From contig CP154955.1 of NCBI GenBank assembly GCA_039621445.1, positions 34,080,680 through 34,144,679 of the forward strand: DNA of 64,000 nucleotides, read 5' to 3'. Below, one piece after another: positions 1 through 10,425 of this stretch. The notes beneath the pieces are model-generated. The model searched no databases and was not told where the DNA came from. It saw nothing but the letters and a program-made list of their open reading frames with translations. The stretch is from Euglena gracilis. Lineage: Eukaryota > Euglenida > Euglenophyceae > Euglenales. Position 1 is the first letter of the stretch. Every line of letters starts with the position of its first letter. The position numbers were made by a program, and so were the translations under genes.

Positions 1-99
1 GAAACCAGAGGAAGACCTGAGCCCCCGATTGGACGAGCTCAGAGAGGCCCTGGGGAGTGGAGAGGGAGAGGACGAAGAGACGGGCGGGGAGAGAGAGGA

Positions 100-108
100 C
101 GAGAGAGG

Positions 109-145
<37 letters not shown>

Positions 146-212
146 TGTGTGTGTCCCCCAGCAACACCGATTCAGAAGAGAGAGAGAGAGAGAGAGAGTG
201 TGTGTGTGTCTC
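100..212. repeat. GA/GT microsatellite, two blocks
   Basis: Two blocks of (GA)n passing into (GT)n, at about 110-153 and 178-211, are separated by a short unique stretch. The open frames here are by-products of the dinucleotide repeat (RERERE, SLSLSL) and are not called as genes. From about 245 to 1215 I see no convincing exon; the stretch holds T-rich and mixed unique sequence. Confidence 0.85.
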
Positions 213-1219
213 CTGCCCATTTTGCATTTCGCACAAGTGGGTGACCCTCCTCCTTTACATTTGTTTGACGGGGACAGAACGCTGCTGCTGTACGTCTCAT
301 GGTCGGAGGAGGTTGCATTGTCAGCAACAAAGTGGGCACGGTTTGGACAGTGCACGCATTCTCCATCCAGGGCATACAGCCTATGGCACAACTAAGGGCT
401 TTTTTTAAGAATAAACGTATGGCTGCATTTCAACAACCTCGTTCACAAGGGTAAGCGGCTTGGTCAGCGTGCTTCAGAGGGCGTTTCCCGAACACACTGC
501 TAAACGAAGTCTGGAAGCCTGTAAACCCCAGGAACACAGTCGCGTTCTTGGAATTGGCTTTTTTCAGACTGGAAGCCAAATAGCCGCACATTTCAAGGGG
601 CTTTGGTCTCCCTTGATTGCTTGCTTGGTTGACAGGAGGTTTGTTGCTTTTGAAGTCTGGATCGGTCTGACACATGGCTGTATTTTCGCGTGTCCGGGGG
701 AGGGGGTCGGGGGAGATGGCTCCAATGCAGGGTCTGGTGTCCCACAATTTTTTTTGGGTGCAAGTGGAAATGTTTTGTCTGTTTTCCTTGTTTCTCAAGG
801 GTTTCTTTTTTCGCCCTCAAGGTTTTTTGTGTCATCGTGCGCGACTGTGCTGATTCCTCTTTTTTTTTTATTCCTGGGGTTCGGGTCCAGATTTTTGATT
901 TACACCATTGGGGGTGACACCTGGGATAAAGACTAACGTTTTAACATTTTGTTGTTTTTTTTGTCCTCTGAATCATGGCACCAAGTTTTGTTTCCGTGCG
1001 TTGCTTGTTTGCCAGGAGTAAAAAAAATAGACAAACATATACGAAACACCTTGGGCTTGTTTGCTGCATTTCCTGTGGCAACTCTCAGCACTGGGTGAGT
1101 TCTGGCGGCCGGGTGACACACATCTACCCCTTTGTTGGCTTTTGAAGACCTGCAGCACCCTTCAGTGACCTTTGAAGTCAGATACCAAAGGCATATTTTT
1201 CCTAGAGCACCGATATGTG

Positions 1220-1650
1220 GGTAAACCCCCCCCAAATAATACCCCCCCCCCAAATAATACCCCCCCCCCCGCAAATAATACCCCCCCCTTGGGGTCCGAC
1301 TTCGGCCGCCGAAATAATACCCCCCCCCCTGTTCCGGGCCGAAGGTCCGGATTTTTGACCTGAAAATGTCGGTAAAAATCACAATTTCTGACAACAAATT
1401 ATGGAAAAAGTGGATTTTTCTGGCTCATCTGACCTCCAAAAAATGGTAAATTTCACAAGAAAGTGCAAAAAAATGACCCCAAAGGGCGGTTTTGGGTGCT
1501 ACTTTGGGTTTTACGGGACTTCGAAAAATTTCGAAAATTTTGGAGAAATAATACCCCCCCAAATAATACCCTCCCCCTCGGGCCGGGACTTCGGGCAAAA
1601 AAATAATACCCCGGGGGGGTATTATTTGGGGGGGGTTATTACCAGAGAAT
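1220..1650. mobile_element. C-run TIR element with AAATAATACCCC repeats
   Basis: The left end holds four copies of AAATAATACCCC with C runs, three in tandem and a fourth after a spacer (about 1230-1330). The right end holds two more, then a third that meets its own inverse as AATACCCCGGGGGGGTATT (about 1550-1635). The outer borders read TAAACCCC on the left and GGGGTTATTA on the right. The roughly 220-bp interior has no recognisable coding. The plan (short motif reiterated at both ends, one inverted pair, TAAC-run borders) matches the pogo-type element at 24755-27111 and its derivative at 14864-15358, but the motif differs. I infer a non-autonomous element of the same broad group. Confidence 0.6.
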
Positions 1651-1915
1651 TTTGTAAATTGTGGTTGATGAAGAGGATGACAGCACGACATGCACCAATA
1701 AAATTCGCTATCGGTGCCAATTATTGTGGTTTTCAGAAGAAAGTCCGCTTGTGTAATTGCGCAAACAGAAGCCAACGGCGTGTTACGCGCGAGACCGGCC
1801 GCCTATGAAAATGGTTCCCAAAAGTCAAGTCCTGCCCTTAATGATGGGTGGGCGCCACCTCCCCTTGTGCACCTCAAAGTCCTTGTGATGGACCGGCGAT
1901 GCCCTGCCCCCGGAG

Positions 1916-2094
1916 GACTGTGAGTTCGGGGAGAGCCTGTACCGGTCCTCTCACCGGCCCTCCGCCCAGCGGGTGGTGGATGCGTGGTACTCCGAGATTG
2001 AGCACTACGACTTCGACAACCCGGCGCCGTGCCCGGCCGCCGGCCACTTCACGCAGCTGGTGTGGAAGGACAGCGTGGAGATCGGCTGCGCGAT
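1916..2094 (+). CDS. CAP/SCP (PR-1-like) domain, exon 1
   Basis: This GC-rich open segment contains GESLY (CAP motif GENLY-like) and, near its end, GHFTQLVWKDSVEIGCA, which fits the classical CRISP/PR-1 signature 1 (G-H-F/Y-T-Q-x-V-W). CAP proteins are usually secreted, cysteine-rich and 15-25 kDa; roles vary widely, so no function is assigned beyond the fold. An AG at 1914-1915 is a plausible acceptor because the frame is closed upstream by a TGA at 1887-1889. A GT at 2095 is the only donor candidate. The following exon (2375-2454) carries signature 2, but the phases of the sites I can see do not agree, so the exact junction is unsettled. Signal peptide and upstream exons were not found. Confidence 0.75.
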
Positions 2095-2374
2095 GTGCCG
2101 GATGGATGGCGGGGGCTGGGCCTCTTTTGTTTTCCTCATGGAACTGCGAGACTGGTTTTCATTTGTTCACCACTGCTCGTAAAGTTGTGGGGGGGGGGGG
2201 CGCAAATTTGTTATCTGCCATCAAAATGGACTTAAATGTGAGACCACATTTTGGGGGCCGCTCTCCTGTGAGCAAGAAGGGTCCAGGAGATTGAAACAAG
2301 AGGCTAGGAACCTGTTCACCCCACTACTGGCCTGAAGTAAACGAAAAGCACCTCCTGGACCGCTCGAACTGGTC

Positions 2375-2454
2375 AAAAGAAGCCCGAAGGCGACTGGCTC
2401 GTCGTCTGCCAGTACAGCCCCGCTGGAAATTGGCGTAACCGCTTCCCGTCGCAG
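2375..2454 (+). CDS. CAP/SCP domain, exon 2 (signature 2)
   Basis: The segment reads GDWLVVCQYSPAGNWRNRF, matching CAP signature 2 (hydrophobic-x-C-Q-Y-x-P-x-G-N-W/Y). It lies 280 bp downstream of the signature 1 exon in the same orientation, the usual order within one CAP domain. The coding block ends at CAG followed by GTCTTG (donor at 2455). The acceptor is either the AG before 2391 or one near 2380. About 20 residues separate the two signatures in typical family members, consistent with a single intron here. Downstream exons of the same gene may include 3160-3290, but nothing proves it. Confidence 0.7.
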
Positions 2455-3159
2455 GTCTTGGCCACGCCATTCCCATCTGCTTTTTCCCCGGCGCCGTCTG
2501 GGGCATGTGACGTTGAAGGGAATGCCATCCAGGCAGAGAAAGTATTCAAATTCCATGCAGGTAATGAAACCTCTTTTCTTGCACCCTCCCAATGTATTTG
2601 GCCTCTGCCAAGCCGGGGTGGCATTCCCCTTCACTATTACTCAATTGTTGCCGGTGTTTTTGTCTGAACGCATCACAAACGAAGGAACAGGGGGTCGCTT
2701 GTGGAAAAGAGTTCCGTGATAGGACGGACGAAACCTTAAAATGCCTGAGAAAAGTGACAGAGGTGCCAATGTTCTGTTTCATTGTAATGGTGGGAAACGA
2801 GGGTATGCATTTCATTGCCAGAACGCTGGCATTTGTGCAGAAAGCAATGCGGTGCCGATGTGCAATTGTGTGGGGCCACCCCCAGTGGGAGGAAGCGACG
2901 GTGGGCGGAGTGCGGATGCGGACGGCCCGTCAGACCGAAGCCGGAGCCACTCCCTCCTCAGCGAACGTAAGCCTTCGGTGAGCGTGGAGGTACCCGTCCA
3001 ATGGGCATGCCAGACAGGTTTGGGGTAAAATGCATGCTCTCCGTTCAGGAAAGTCATGTTTTTTTTATTCATCACGATTGGGGTGTGATTTTCAGCAGTC
3101 AGGCGTGTTGGTCTCTTCCCACATAACCCTCCACTCCCCCCACCCACGGGCACCCTTTG

Positions 3160-3290
3160 CCCGTGACCCGGGCGAAAAGGTCAAGGACGCTTTCGAGCGC
3201 CGGGCGGCGCAACTGGAGAAGAAGCCCGACGAGAAGCTGCAGCAGCCATCGGTGGAGGCAGATACGGCTCCCCAGGCTCCGATACCTGAG
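3160..3290 (+). CDS. exon of unrecognised protein (charged, helical)
   Basis: An open GC-rich segment encodes a charged, probably helical stretch (EKVKDAFERRAAQLEKKPDE) followed by a PQAPIPE tail. It ends at a good donor, GAG then GTAGTT at 3291. The acceptor is not clear; no strong AG with a pyrimidine tract sits just upstream. It could continue the CAP gene or belong to the proline-rich gene further right. I do not recognise a family. Between 3291 and 4300 I see no coding evidence; the stretch is AT-rich and unique. Confidence 0.4.
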
Positions 3291-4305
3291 GTAGTTGCCT
3301 GGACTGAATGCAGTTGCCTGGACATGTGACAGTTGGCTTGGGTTGGGGTTCTGTCCCCCTCTGATGCCTTCGACCCCGGGGCCTGCCGCCTCTACGCCGT
3401 GGAACAAGGGAGGACGGCAGCCGCAGTTGCAGAACGCACAGGCCCCCAGCCCGCAGCCACCGCCTCATTCCCCGTCCTGTTCCGCGCCGGCCGGTCACGT
3501 GGCAACCCATTTTGTAACCATTTCATAAGCATTTCATGGACCCATGAGTGTTAAAATATTTTTGGACCCTGTGGAGAAATTAAGGTTTCGAGCAGAAAAT
3601 TCCAAAAGAAAAGACCAAAACACCTTTCTTTAATTCCTTCTGACCACCCTTTTCAGAACTTTCAATGACCGTTTTTCAAAAAGAATTTTCTGGCGGATAG
3701 AACCGACAAAGTTATAATCAATTGTATTTCTCAGTTCCCAGAGTATCTATATCTATGTCTTGTATCTATATCCTCATCTTTATGTATATCTACATCTGTA
3801 TGCATATCTGCATCCATATCTTTCTCTTTTTTTTTGGATGCTTGAATAGGGCAGAGATGCTTGAACAGTATGCATATGTGCAGTTTTGAATAGGTAGATA
3901 TGCATTTTTCCCTGTTTTGAGAACAATTTTCCCTGTCAGGCAAATTGTTCTCAATTAAAGTAATTTGGTCGGATTATTTTGAGTCATTGCAAAATGAAAA
4001 TGAACAAAGGAACAAATGGGCATGTGCCAAAAAAGCAGCCACTGTGCATTTGTAGATTTCTTAAAGGAAAGGTGACAGTTCATTTTTGTCCACCTGAGAA
4101 GCATCAAACCACTTTTTCACCCCTCTTTTGGTCAGGTCAGGCCACTCCCCTATTTCACAATGGCATTTGATGGCAAATTAAAATGCCACATTTACAGTAC
4201 TCGGTGACCCCATGGAAAGGTGGCCCCCAAAGGCCCCTCGATTCAGCCAAGACCCATCCGGCCCGGCTGGCCATGGAGTGTGCTCCTCTCGGGACCCTCG
4301 GTGTG

Positions 4306-4652
4306 GGATGCAGCGGTGCCGGCGGCCCGCCTCCCGGCCGCCCCCGCGGGTGGCCCCCGCCCCGCCCTCCCCGCCCCGGCAGCCCGCCCCGGCCTCCGCC
4401 CCCGTGCCGCGCACCCCGCGCGACGCGGCGAGCCCCGGCGGCTCCCGGGGGGCCCAGGCGCAGAGCCTGCCGCCGCCGCAGCCCAGCACCAGCCTGGAGG
4501 TCAACAACGTGTCCCGGCTGGCGTCGGTGCAGATCGCCATTGAGGCGCCGTCGCCGATGCGGAGCAAGGCCTCCCTCCCCGGGGACCGGAGGGAGGCGCA
4601 GAGGGAGGACGAAGGCGACGACGAGGAGGAGGACGGCCAGAGAGTTTTTTAA
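4306..4652 (+). CDS. proline/serine-rich then acidic exon, unrecognised
   Basis: Very GC-rich block. In one frame it reads a proline-, alanine- and arginine-rich low-complexity region, then a more ordinary stretch (STSLEVNNVSRLASVQIAIE), then a basic and acidic tail (EDEGDDEEEDGQRVF) and a TAA at about 4650. The sharp GC drop immediately after is typical of an exon end here, so the in-frame stop may be read-through past an unseen donor. Composition matches the exon at 6070-6405, which also mixes acidic runs and proline-rich sequence, so both may belong to one gene. No domain recognised. Confidence 0.45.
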
Positions 4653-6063
4653 ACAGGGAGACTGGATGCTAAGGATAAGGAACTTGCATTAAGATTGCTG
4701 GCATGGAAATGACAGCAATCAGCAGCATCCCATACATACATATATATGTGTGTATATATATGTATATGTATATGTATATGTATATATATACATATATACG
4801 GACATATATATGTCATAAATGTCTATACATATACGCCTATGTACATATATGTACATAATCAAATTCTTGAAAATTCGCATTTTTGCTAAATGTGAAAAAT
4901 TTTGCAAAATGAGATGATTTGCTGATTTGTGTTGATTTGATGTTTTTTTTGGTGGAAAAAAAACGTGAATGATTCTCTAAAATATGCACCAATGTTGTAT
5001 GAGATGTGTGCACAATGGAACAAATTATCCAGGCAAAGTGAAGTATTTTCAAAGTCCTCTCCAGTAGAAAGTGTATATTCTGGGGGAGCTCTTGGAGGAA
5101 TTTACAAGCAATTTGTGTTTTCTTTGCCTTTATTTTCCTTTTTTTAACGTTTTTCTTTGCTTTTTTTCTGTGAACATGTTTTTCGAGGATCCATGTTGCA
5201 CCCCCCTCACATTCATTTGTATCTCTAATTTTTGTGTATCACACACATATCAAAAACAGCAGATGGCATATTTTTATATTTTTTTGTTGTGTTATCCAAA
5301 TTTTGGTGAAATTGCAGCACGGCGCATTTTTGGAATTTTTTTGTTTTTTTTTGCGTGATTGTTTTAGTTCTGTTGGAATCTTTTCAATTTTTTTTCAAAA
5401 ATGACAAAAAAAATGCCAAAATGCCAAAAATTGGTGTCGGGTAAAATCAGGTCCAGAATATGGAACTCTTTCAAAATCTCCCCCCAATGAAGTGCGTATT
5501 TTTAGAATCGGCATTTTCTAAATTACAAAAAATCATGGTTTTGACATTCACCAAAACATATAATTGATATTTTATGCTGATTTTGTGTTCTTCTCCCATG
5601 CAAAAAGTGCAAGAAAAAGATGCATTTATTTTTCACGAAATTTTCTCTGATGTGATCCTCAAATTTCAGAATCCAGAAATAAAGAAACTAAGATAAAACC
5701 ATAATTTTCCCGTAAGTTTTCTCACAATGTTTGCTCCCATGATTTTTGTTTGCACTGGAATTGATGTGAAAAATGGCACCGGGGTGGGGGAATTGGAGGC
5801 CGAAAAATTGATTGGGAAAAAATTGGCGTACAGAAATCCTGCCAAATTTTTCTGGCCCTTTTTTGAAAATCCTGCCTCAAAATATTCAAAATCACCCTTT
5901 TTCCAGTCATCTTGCAAACAAAACCTGCCAATTTTTTCCGGGCCGTTTTCAGGTTTGGCACCATTTTTTTCGGCTTCCAATTTTGTCGTTTCTAATTTTA
6001 TCTAGCTTCAAACCCCCCCCCCCCCCGGTAACCAAAGCCAACCTCCCCCACCCAGGGACCAAA
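4653..6063. other. AT-rich stretch without recognisable genes
   Basis: No coding block with the GC-rich signature of the neighbours. It contains a TA/TATG microsatellite (about 4735-4860), many T runs and unique AT-rich DNA. The open frames here are short and AT-driven. It is probably intronic or intergenic. Confidence 0.6.
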
Positions 6064-6069
6064 AAGAAC

Positions 6070-6405
6070 CTCTGACGAGGACGAAGAAGGGGGTGGGCCT
6101 GAGCAGGAGGAGGAGGAGGACGAGGAGGAGCCCGTGCAGCCCCCGCCGCGCCAGCCGTCCCAGACGCCCGCCCACCGATCGCTGGCCGCGGCGCACCGGC
6201 CAACGACCGCGGCCCCTGAGGGCCGCGCGACCCGGCCCACGCGACCTCCGCCGGCCCCCGCTGTGCCCCGCAGCGCCCGGCCCCCACCCCGCCAGCCCCC
6301 GCCGCGGAGCCACTCCCTCCCCGCCAGTCGGAGGGACCGCCGGCCGTCGGCGGAGGAGGGCGGGGCCCCACACCCCCACAGCCCCCAGCCAGGGCTGGGG
6401 ACACG
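6070..6405 (+). CDS. acidic then proline/arginine-rich exon, unrecognised
   Basis: In the frame beginning SDEDEEGGGPEQEEEEDEEE the segment is acidic for about 25 residues, then proline-, alanine- and arginine-rich with SHSLPASRRD and SPQPGLGT near the end. A GT donor follows at 6406 (ACACG then GTGCCG). A possible acceptor is the AG at about 6064. Two other frames are also open across this region because GC-rich DNA lacks stops, including a 343-codon one; I prefer this frame because its acidic run and splice sites resemble neighbouring exons. The protein is probably largely disordered. Family unknown. Confidence 0.4.
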
Positions 6406-6799
6406 GTGCCGTGGCATCCACATCTCGCCCCCCACCCCCAGCCCTGCCCCTGTCGAGAGTCCCCGGCCCTACGGCCGGCAATGCATCCGGCGGGGCGGGC
6501 CTCCCCGCAGCGGTCGTCCTCCGTCGACCCGACCCGGGGCTCACGGCCTGCCAGCCCGTCAAGGCCGCCCGTCTCGACCAGGCAGTGGTTTGCGGTTCAC
6601 CCCCACCGTGCGCCTTCTGCGATGTGCAAGTTTTTCCCTCCCTCAGAACGCAGATGGTCAGATGTGCCCAAATTCAGACATTTCAATTCAGTAAACAAAA
6701 ATCTTTTTCCACCGTGGTGTGGAAAGCGGCAACAGGACAAGCATATGCCCATGAGCCCCCCCCCCCAACGTCAGGTGGTCGCACCGCCTGCTCCCAAAG

Positions 6800-7085
6800 C
6801 GGCGCCAGCCGTCCCCCGGCGCCTCGCGGCGGCCCGCCCCGTTCGCCCCCGGCCCGGACGAAGGCTACGCCTTCCGCCGGCCGGCGGGGGAGCCGCCGGC
6901 CCCGGCGTGGGGCAACGCCGCCCCGGAGGGCAGGCCCGGGGACCGGCGGGCGAGCCGGGGCTCGGCCCGCAGGGGGAGGGCCTCCCTGGGCAGCGACGAC
7001 GTCATCCCGACGTGGCTGCAGGCGGGGCCGTCCAATGGGTACCTGGCGGCCGCGGGCCATCCGGCCGGCCGGTTCTGCAGCCAGG
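6800..7085 (+). CDS. GC-rich exon, unrecognised
   Basis: Of the three open frames, the one reading GPDEGYAFRRPAGEPPAPAW and then SLGSDDVIPTWLQAGPSNGY has the most protein-like composition and is preferred. Flanking DNA drops abruptly in GC. The splice sites are not resolved: no GT follows the block closely. It may belong with the 4.3, 6.1, 8.6 and 8.9 kb exons. From 7125 to 7850 I see no exon-like block. Confidence 0.3.
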
Positions 7086-7855
7086 GGGGGAAAGCATTCC
7101 ATGCATTTTGGCAGCCGGCAGTGAGGCGGACTGCCATTGCTTGAAGCATAATCATTTGTGTCTTTGAAGTTTTAGAACGCTCTCGGAAACATTTTTGTCC
7201 CCATCCCCCCACCCTCATTTAACCATCCCCTCTGATATCGCCCTCCCTCCATCATTCCAGCCATCGACAGATTTCCATCCGAATGCGAAGCATATTTTGA
7301 CCATGTCAAAAAGTCCGCAGGCAAAGCCAAGCGTTGAAGCGGGGTGATATACAGTCCAGAGAAAGGAATGTCTTCAGAAATGGTGCCGCTCTGTCCATGG
7401 TAATTAGGAATAAATTTGGGGTTTGTTTCTCATAGCCCTTGCATTTTCTCACAGTTCAGTTTGCAGAACATGGCCACCAAGCTGTGCAGTTTATCGAACC
7501 ACCAAAAGTGGATGTCAAACAGCAAATAGGCTGCTGGGAACCAGTGTTGCAGATCCGTCTGATTGGGGCGCAACCTTGGGACTCTTTATCCTCCTCTGAA
7601 ACACATAGCCAGGGTGCTCCGCGTGGGACATTTGCCCCCCCCCTGTTTTGCCATTGTCTTGGACAGACTCAAACTCGGTGCTTCTGCTGTCCGGTCAAAG
7701 AATTTCTGACAGGAATTGAGTTGAATTGGACTGGAATGGATTGGGATGTCACCTCGCTGAACGCTGCAGGGGGTGCCCAAATGCCTCAAGGCGAGTGATC
7801 TCTGGATTCCCATCATTGGGTGGTCAGTTGCCCTCCCTCTTTGAGCCCAAAGTTT

Positions 7856-7890
7856 TTTTTCACCACACAAAAAAATTGTGTGGTGAAAAA
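7856..7890. repeat. perfect 15-bp inverted repeat, 5-nt loop
   Basis: TTTTTCACCACACAA at 7856-7870 is followed by AAAAA and its exact complement at 7876-7890. It stands at the left edge of a region with several AAAT..C-run motifs, so it may be an element terminus. Confidence 0.85.
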
Positions 7891-8290
7891 TTTATTCCCC
7901 CCCTAAATGTAAAGTCCCCCCAAGGGGTTTGCCAACGGAAAATAAAAAGCCCCTCCCCCCCCCCCCAATGTCAAGCCTGCCAGTGGTGACATTCAGGAAA
8001 AAGCACAAACATTTTGGGGGATCTGACAATTTTCCAGCAGAATCCCTCCATTTTGGACCTAAATTGCACATTTTTGGTGAAAAGGGGGTGCACAACGAAA
8101 TTTTGGCGTGTAATTGGTATATTTGAAGGCCGCAAAGTTTGTATAGTTCGCCCAGAACAGTTTGATCCCCCCCCCCCCAAATATGAACCCCCCCAGGGTC
8201 TTGAAATCCCAGCCAGATTTAAAGCCCAAGGGAGCTTTATATGGAGTGGGTTACTACATCGGGGGGATATGAACCCCCAACTGAGGTGTG
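7891..8290. repeat. C-run motif cluster, possible TIR element
   Basis: Several AAAT-plus-C-run motifs recur: CCCCTAAATGTAAAGTCCCC (about 7896), AAATAAAAAGCCCC (about 7940), AAATATGAACCCC (about 8178) and GGGGGGATATGAACCCCC (about 8265). They recall the subterminal motifs of the pogo-type elements but are more diverged. No coding or target duplication was found. Confidence 0.35.
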
Positions 8291-8375
8291 GCCCGGGGGA
8301 GGGGTAAGCCGCTCAGTCGGAAGTCACTGGGGCACAAGGGTGTCGACCCACCCACGGGAACCACACCAACCACAC

Positions 8376-8409
8376 AAGGTGAGTGTATGTCCCCACATAC
8401 ACTCACCTT
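8376..8409. repeat. perfect 15-bp hairpin, 4-nt loop
   Basis: AAGGTGAGTGTATGT at 8376-8390, loop CCCC, and the exact complement at 8395-8409. Its left arm contains a splice-donor-like GGTGAGT, and the right arm contains the complement of one. Other imperfect inverted words lie nearby (8340-8530). Confidence 0.85.
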
Positions 8410-8587
8410 TCGGTGGAATTACACCACAGTTGCTCACCCGGCCAGGGGGAGCAACACAAGAGCACTGGTGTAAGGGGTCCCTGGCCACTCACCACACAAA
8501 CTGGGCCAGAAGCGAAGTTAGCGCCGGCCATAAACAGACAAGAATCCTATTGCAACCAAGGGGGGGGGGTAAGTCCAGCCATCGGCC

Positions 8588-8743
8588 AGAGCGCGGCCCT
8601 GCCTCCAACGCGCTCGATGGCCCCAGCCCCGCCGACCCGTACCTCCTCGCGCTGACGGACCCCCGCCAGCTGGAGCGCGGCGCGTGGTCGCTGGAGGAGG
8701 GGCTGCGGCAGCTGGACCATGGCTTCACTTCTTTGCTTCACCG
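8588..8743 (+). CDS. exon of unrecognised protein (helical)
   Basis: The preferred frame reads PADPYLLALTDPRQLERGAW then SLEEGLRQLDHGF, an ordinary globular or helical composition unlike the low-complexity exons upstream. GC content falls after about 8725. A GT follows CCG at 8744, but an earlier end is possible. It probably joins the exon at 8873-9052. Family not recognised. Confidence 0.45.
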
Positions 8744-8872
8744 GTCTTGGTTAATGGGCTTGGGCCAGGGGAACGTCCCCCCCACCCCACCCCAGGGGTT
8801 CCCAAGTGAATCGATGAGCGGGACCTGCTTGTCCCGCCCCGCCGCCCCCCAACGGCCGGGGTCGCTGGGAAG

Positions 8873-9052
8873 CCGTCTGTCTACGAGCTGCTCGGCTGGG
8901 TCGGCTCCGCCGGCGGCGGCAGCGACGACGCCGGGCTGGAGCGGTCGCTGATGTCCACCGCCGCGCTGCGGGGCTCGATGCTGCCGACCACGTACTTCCG
9001 GCTGGAGCGCAGCATCGAGGAGGAGCTTCACGACGCATCTTTGACCGCCTGA
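8873..9052 (+). CDS. possible terminal exon of unrecognised protein
   Basis: After an AG at 8871-8872 the frame reads PSVYELLGWVGSAGGG and later STAALRGSMLPTTYFRLERS and SIEEELHD, ending in a TGA at 9050-9052. A second frame stays coding-like just beyond (IFDRLSQLTHGSEAVPQG, about 9036-9090). Either the TGA is the true end or a single-base indel near 9035 broke the frame. The palindrome element at 9233 begins 180 bp downstream. Family unknown; the protein is mixed helical with an acidic and serine-rich loop. Confidence 0.45.
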   Translation, partial: PSVYELLGWVGSAGGGSDDAGLERSLMSTAALRGSMLPTTYFRLERSIEEELHDASLTA

Positions 9053-9469
9053 GCCAGCTGACCCACGGCTCGGAGGCCGTCCCACAGGGCGCGGCGCAGG
9101 GCGTGGCGTGCAGCGCCCACCAAAGGCATGGCCAAGTGGGCTTCCCTGGAGGTTTGGCTCCGTCCGTAATCCCCTCCAGGCCTCGAAATTGACACCCTGA
9201 GCAAATGGCATCCCCAATCAATGTGTAATGTCTTAGGCGGCCAAACTCGCACTTAAGGTTTTGATTTTTAGCTTGCGCTTTGGCGCAAAATTCCAACCTT
9301 TTTGAAACCCGGGGGGAAACCCACCCTTTTGACCCTCTGGTTCCGCGGAGACCCTCCACGGTGGCGTGTGCATCATTTGCTGATGCCAGGACCCGGGGAA
9401 CAGGCCCAATTTTGGTGTTTTTCCCTTCTGCACCATTTTGTTCAAAACCCTGGGTTTGACCGCCGGGAC

Positions 9470-9785
9470 AAGGCTGTATTTTAGTCGGGTGCCGACACCA
9501 CTCCGGGGTGGGGGGGTGGGCCCTGACTGGGCAGGCACCCCAAGGCACTCCCAACCCGACCCCCCCCCGGGGGGGGGGGTAGGGCACACGGCCAAAAGTG
9601 CCCTAGCACAACCCCGGCGCCGAAGGCGCCGGGGAGCCAAAAATGGCCTATTTTCAAAGGAATGTGCCCGGGCACAGGCCGAAATCCGCCCCCCCCCCGG
9701 GGGGGGGTAGTGCCTGCCTGGGCAGGCACTCACAGGCACTCCGGACCCCCCCCTCCCCCCCCGGGGTTGGTAAAAAAACAGCCTG
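9470..9785. mobile_element. hAT-like MITE in palindrome element copy 1
   Basis: The element is flanked by an exact 8-bp duplication GCCGGGAC (9462-9469 and 9786-9793). Ends are AAGGCTGTATTTTAG and TAAAAAAACAGCCTG, imperfect inverted repeats starting (C/A)AGGCTGT. The interior has C/G runs and a central hairpin GGCGCCGAAGGCGCC. The 8-bp duplication and CAGG-type ends are hallmarks of hAT elements. Copies 2 and 3 of the host element lack this insert at the homologous point, confirming the boundaries. No coding capacity. Confidence 0.85.
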
Positions 9786-10107
9786 GCCGGGACACGTGCA
9801 TTTCCCCCCCCCAAAAAAGTGCCAAAACCCCCGTTTGTGAGTCCCTCGTTTTTGAAGCCTTGACTGTGTTCCCCGGATGGTGCTACACAGGCTGGGTGTA
9901 ATTTGGCCCTTTTTGTTGCTTTTTTTTGGGCTCCGCGATGTGTCCGTTAAGGGTTGCCTGCTGAGGCATCCAGTGGGTGGACTCTACATGCACGTTGTGA
10001 AAAGTTTGAAAAAACAGCATGTCACAGAGTCGTGATCCCTGGGTGCTTGAAGCGCGAGGAGTGGTACAGCGGGAACCACCCAGGTGGGGTCAATTGCTTA
10101 AGCACTA

Positions 10108-10425
10108 GCCGACCCCCGGGGGGGGGGGGTGACTGGTTTTTTTCGGAGTGACTGACTGGTTTTTGGGCCGGACCCCTTCCCCCCGGGGGGTGGGGTCGGC
10201 AAAAAACCACAAAAGTGACCCGGCGCCGAAGGCCCCGGAAGGAATTTTTGGCCTTTTTTTTTCATGTTTTTGGTCAAATTTCCTTTGGATCCCAGAGTGG
10301 CCGACCCCCCGGGGGGGGGGGGGGGGTAGTGGCTGACTGGTTTCCCAAAAAAAAAGTGATTGACTAGTTTTTCGAAAAGTGGAGTGACCCCCCTCCCCCC
10401 CGGGGGGACGGTAAAAAATTGTATG
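10108..10425. repeat. G/C-run repeat with GTGACTGACTGG motifs
   Basis: C/G runs (CCCCCGGGGGG) alternate with reiterated TGACTGACTGGTTTTT-like words in direct orientation, around a hairpin resembling the cores of the hAT-like MITEs (CGGCGCCGAAGGCCCCGG). Precise ends and target duplication could not be set. A diverged relative with GTGACTGGTTTCGGGCCGG is at about 33893. Confidence 0.5.

Noticed and set aside
6093-7124. 343-codon open frame, longest in the first 20 kb
   Set aside because: It lies in very GC-rich DNA where all forward frames and two reverse frames are open; its arginine/proline composition suggests a frame shadow. Other frames fit exon borders better.
8241-8580. 5' extension of the open frame leading into the 8588 exon
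   Set aside because: Composition changes abruptly, the region has repeats and hairpins, and the frame there looks like chance.
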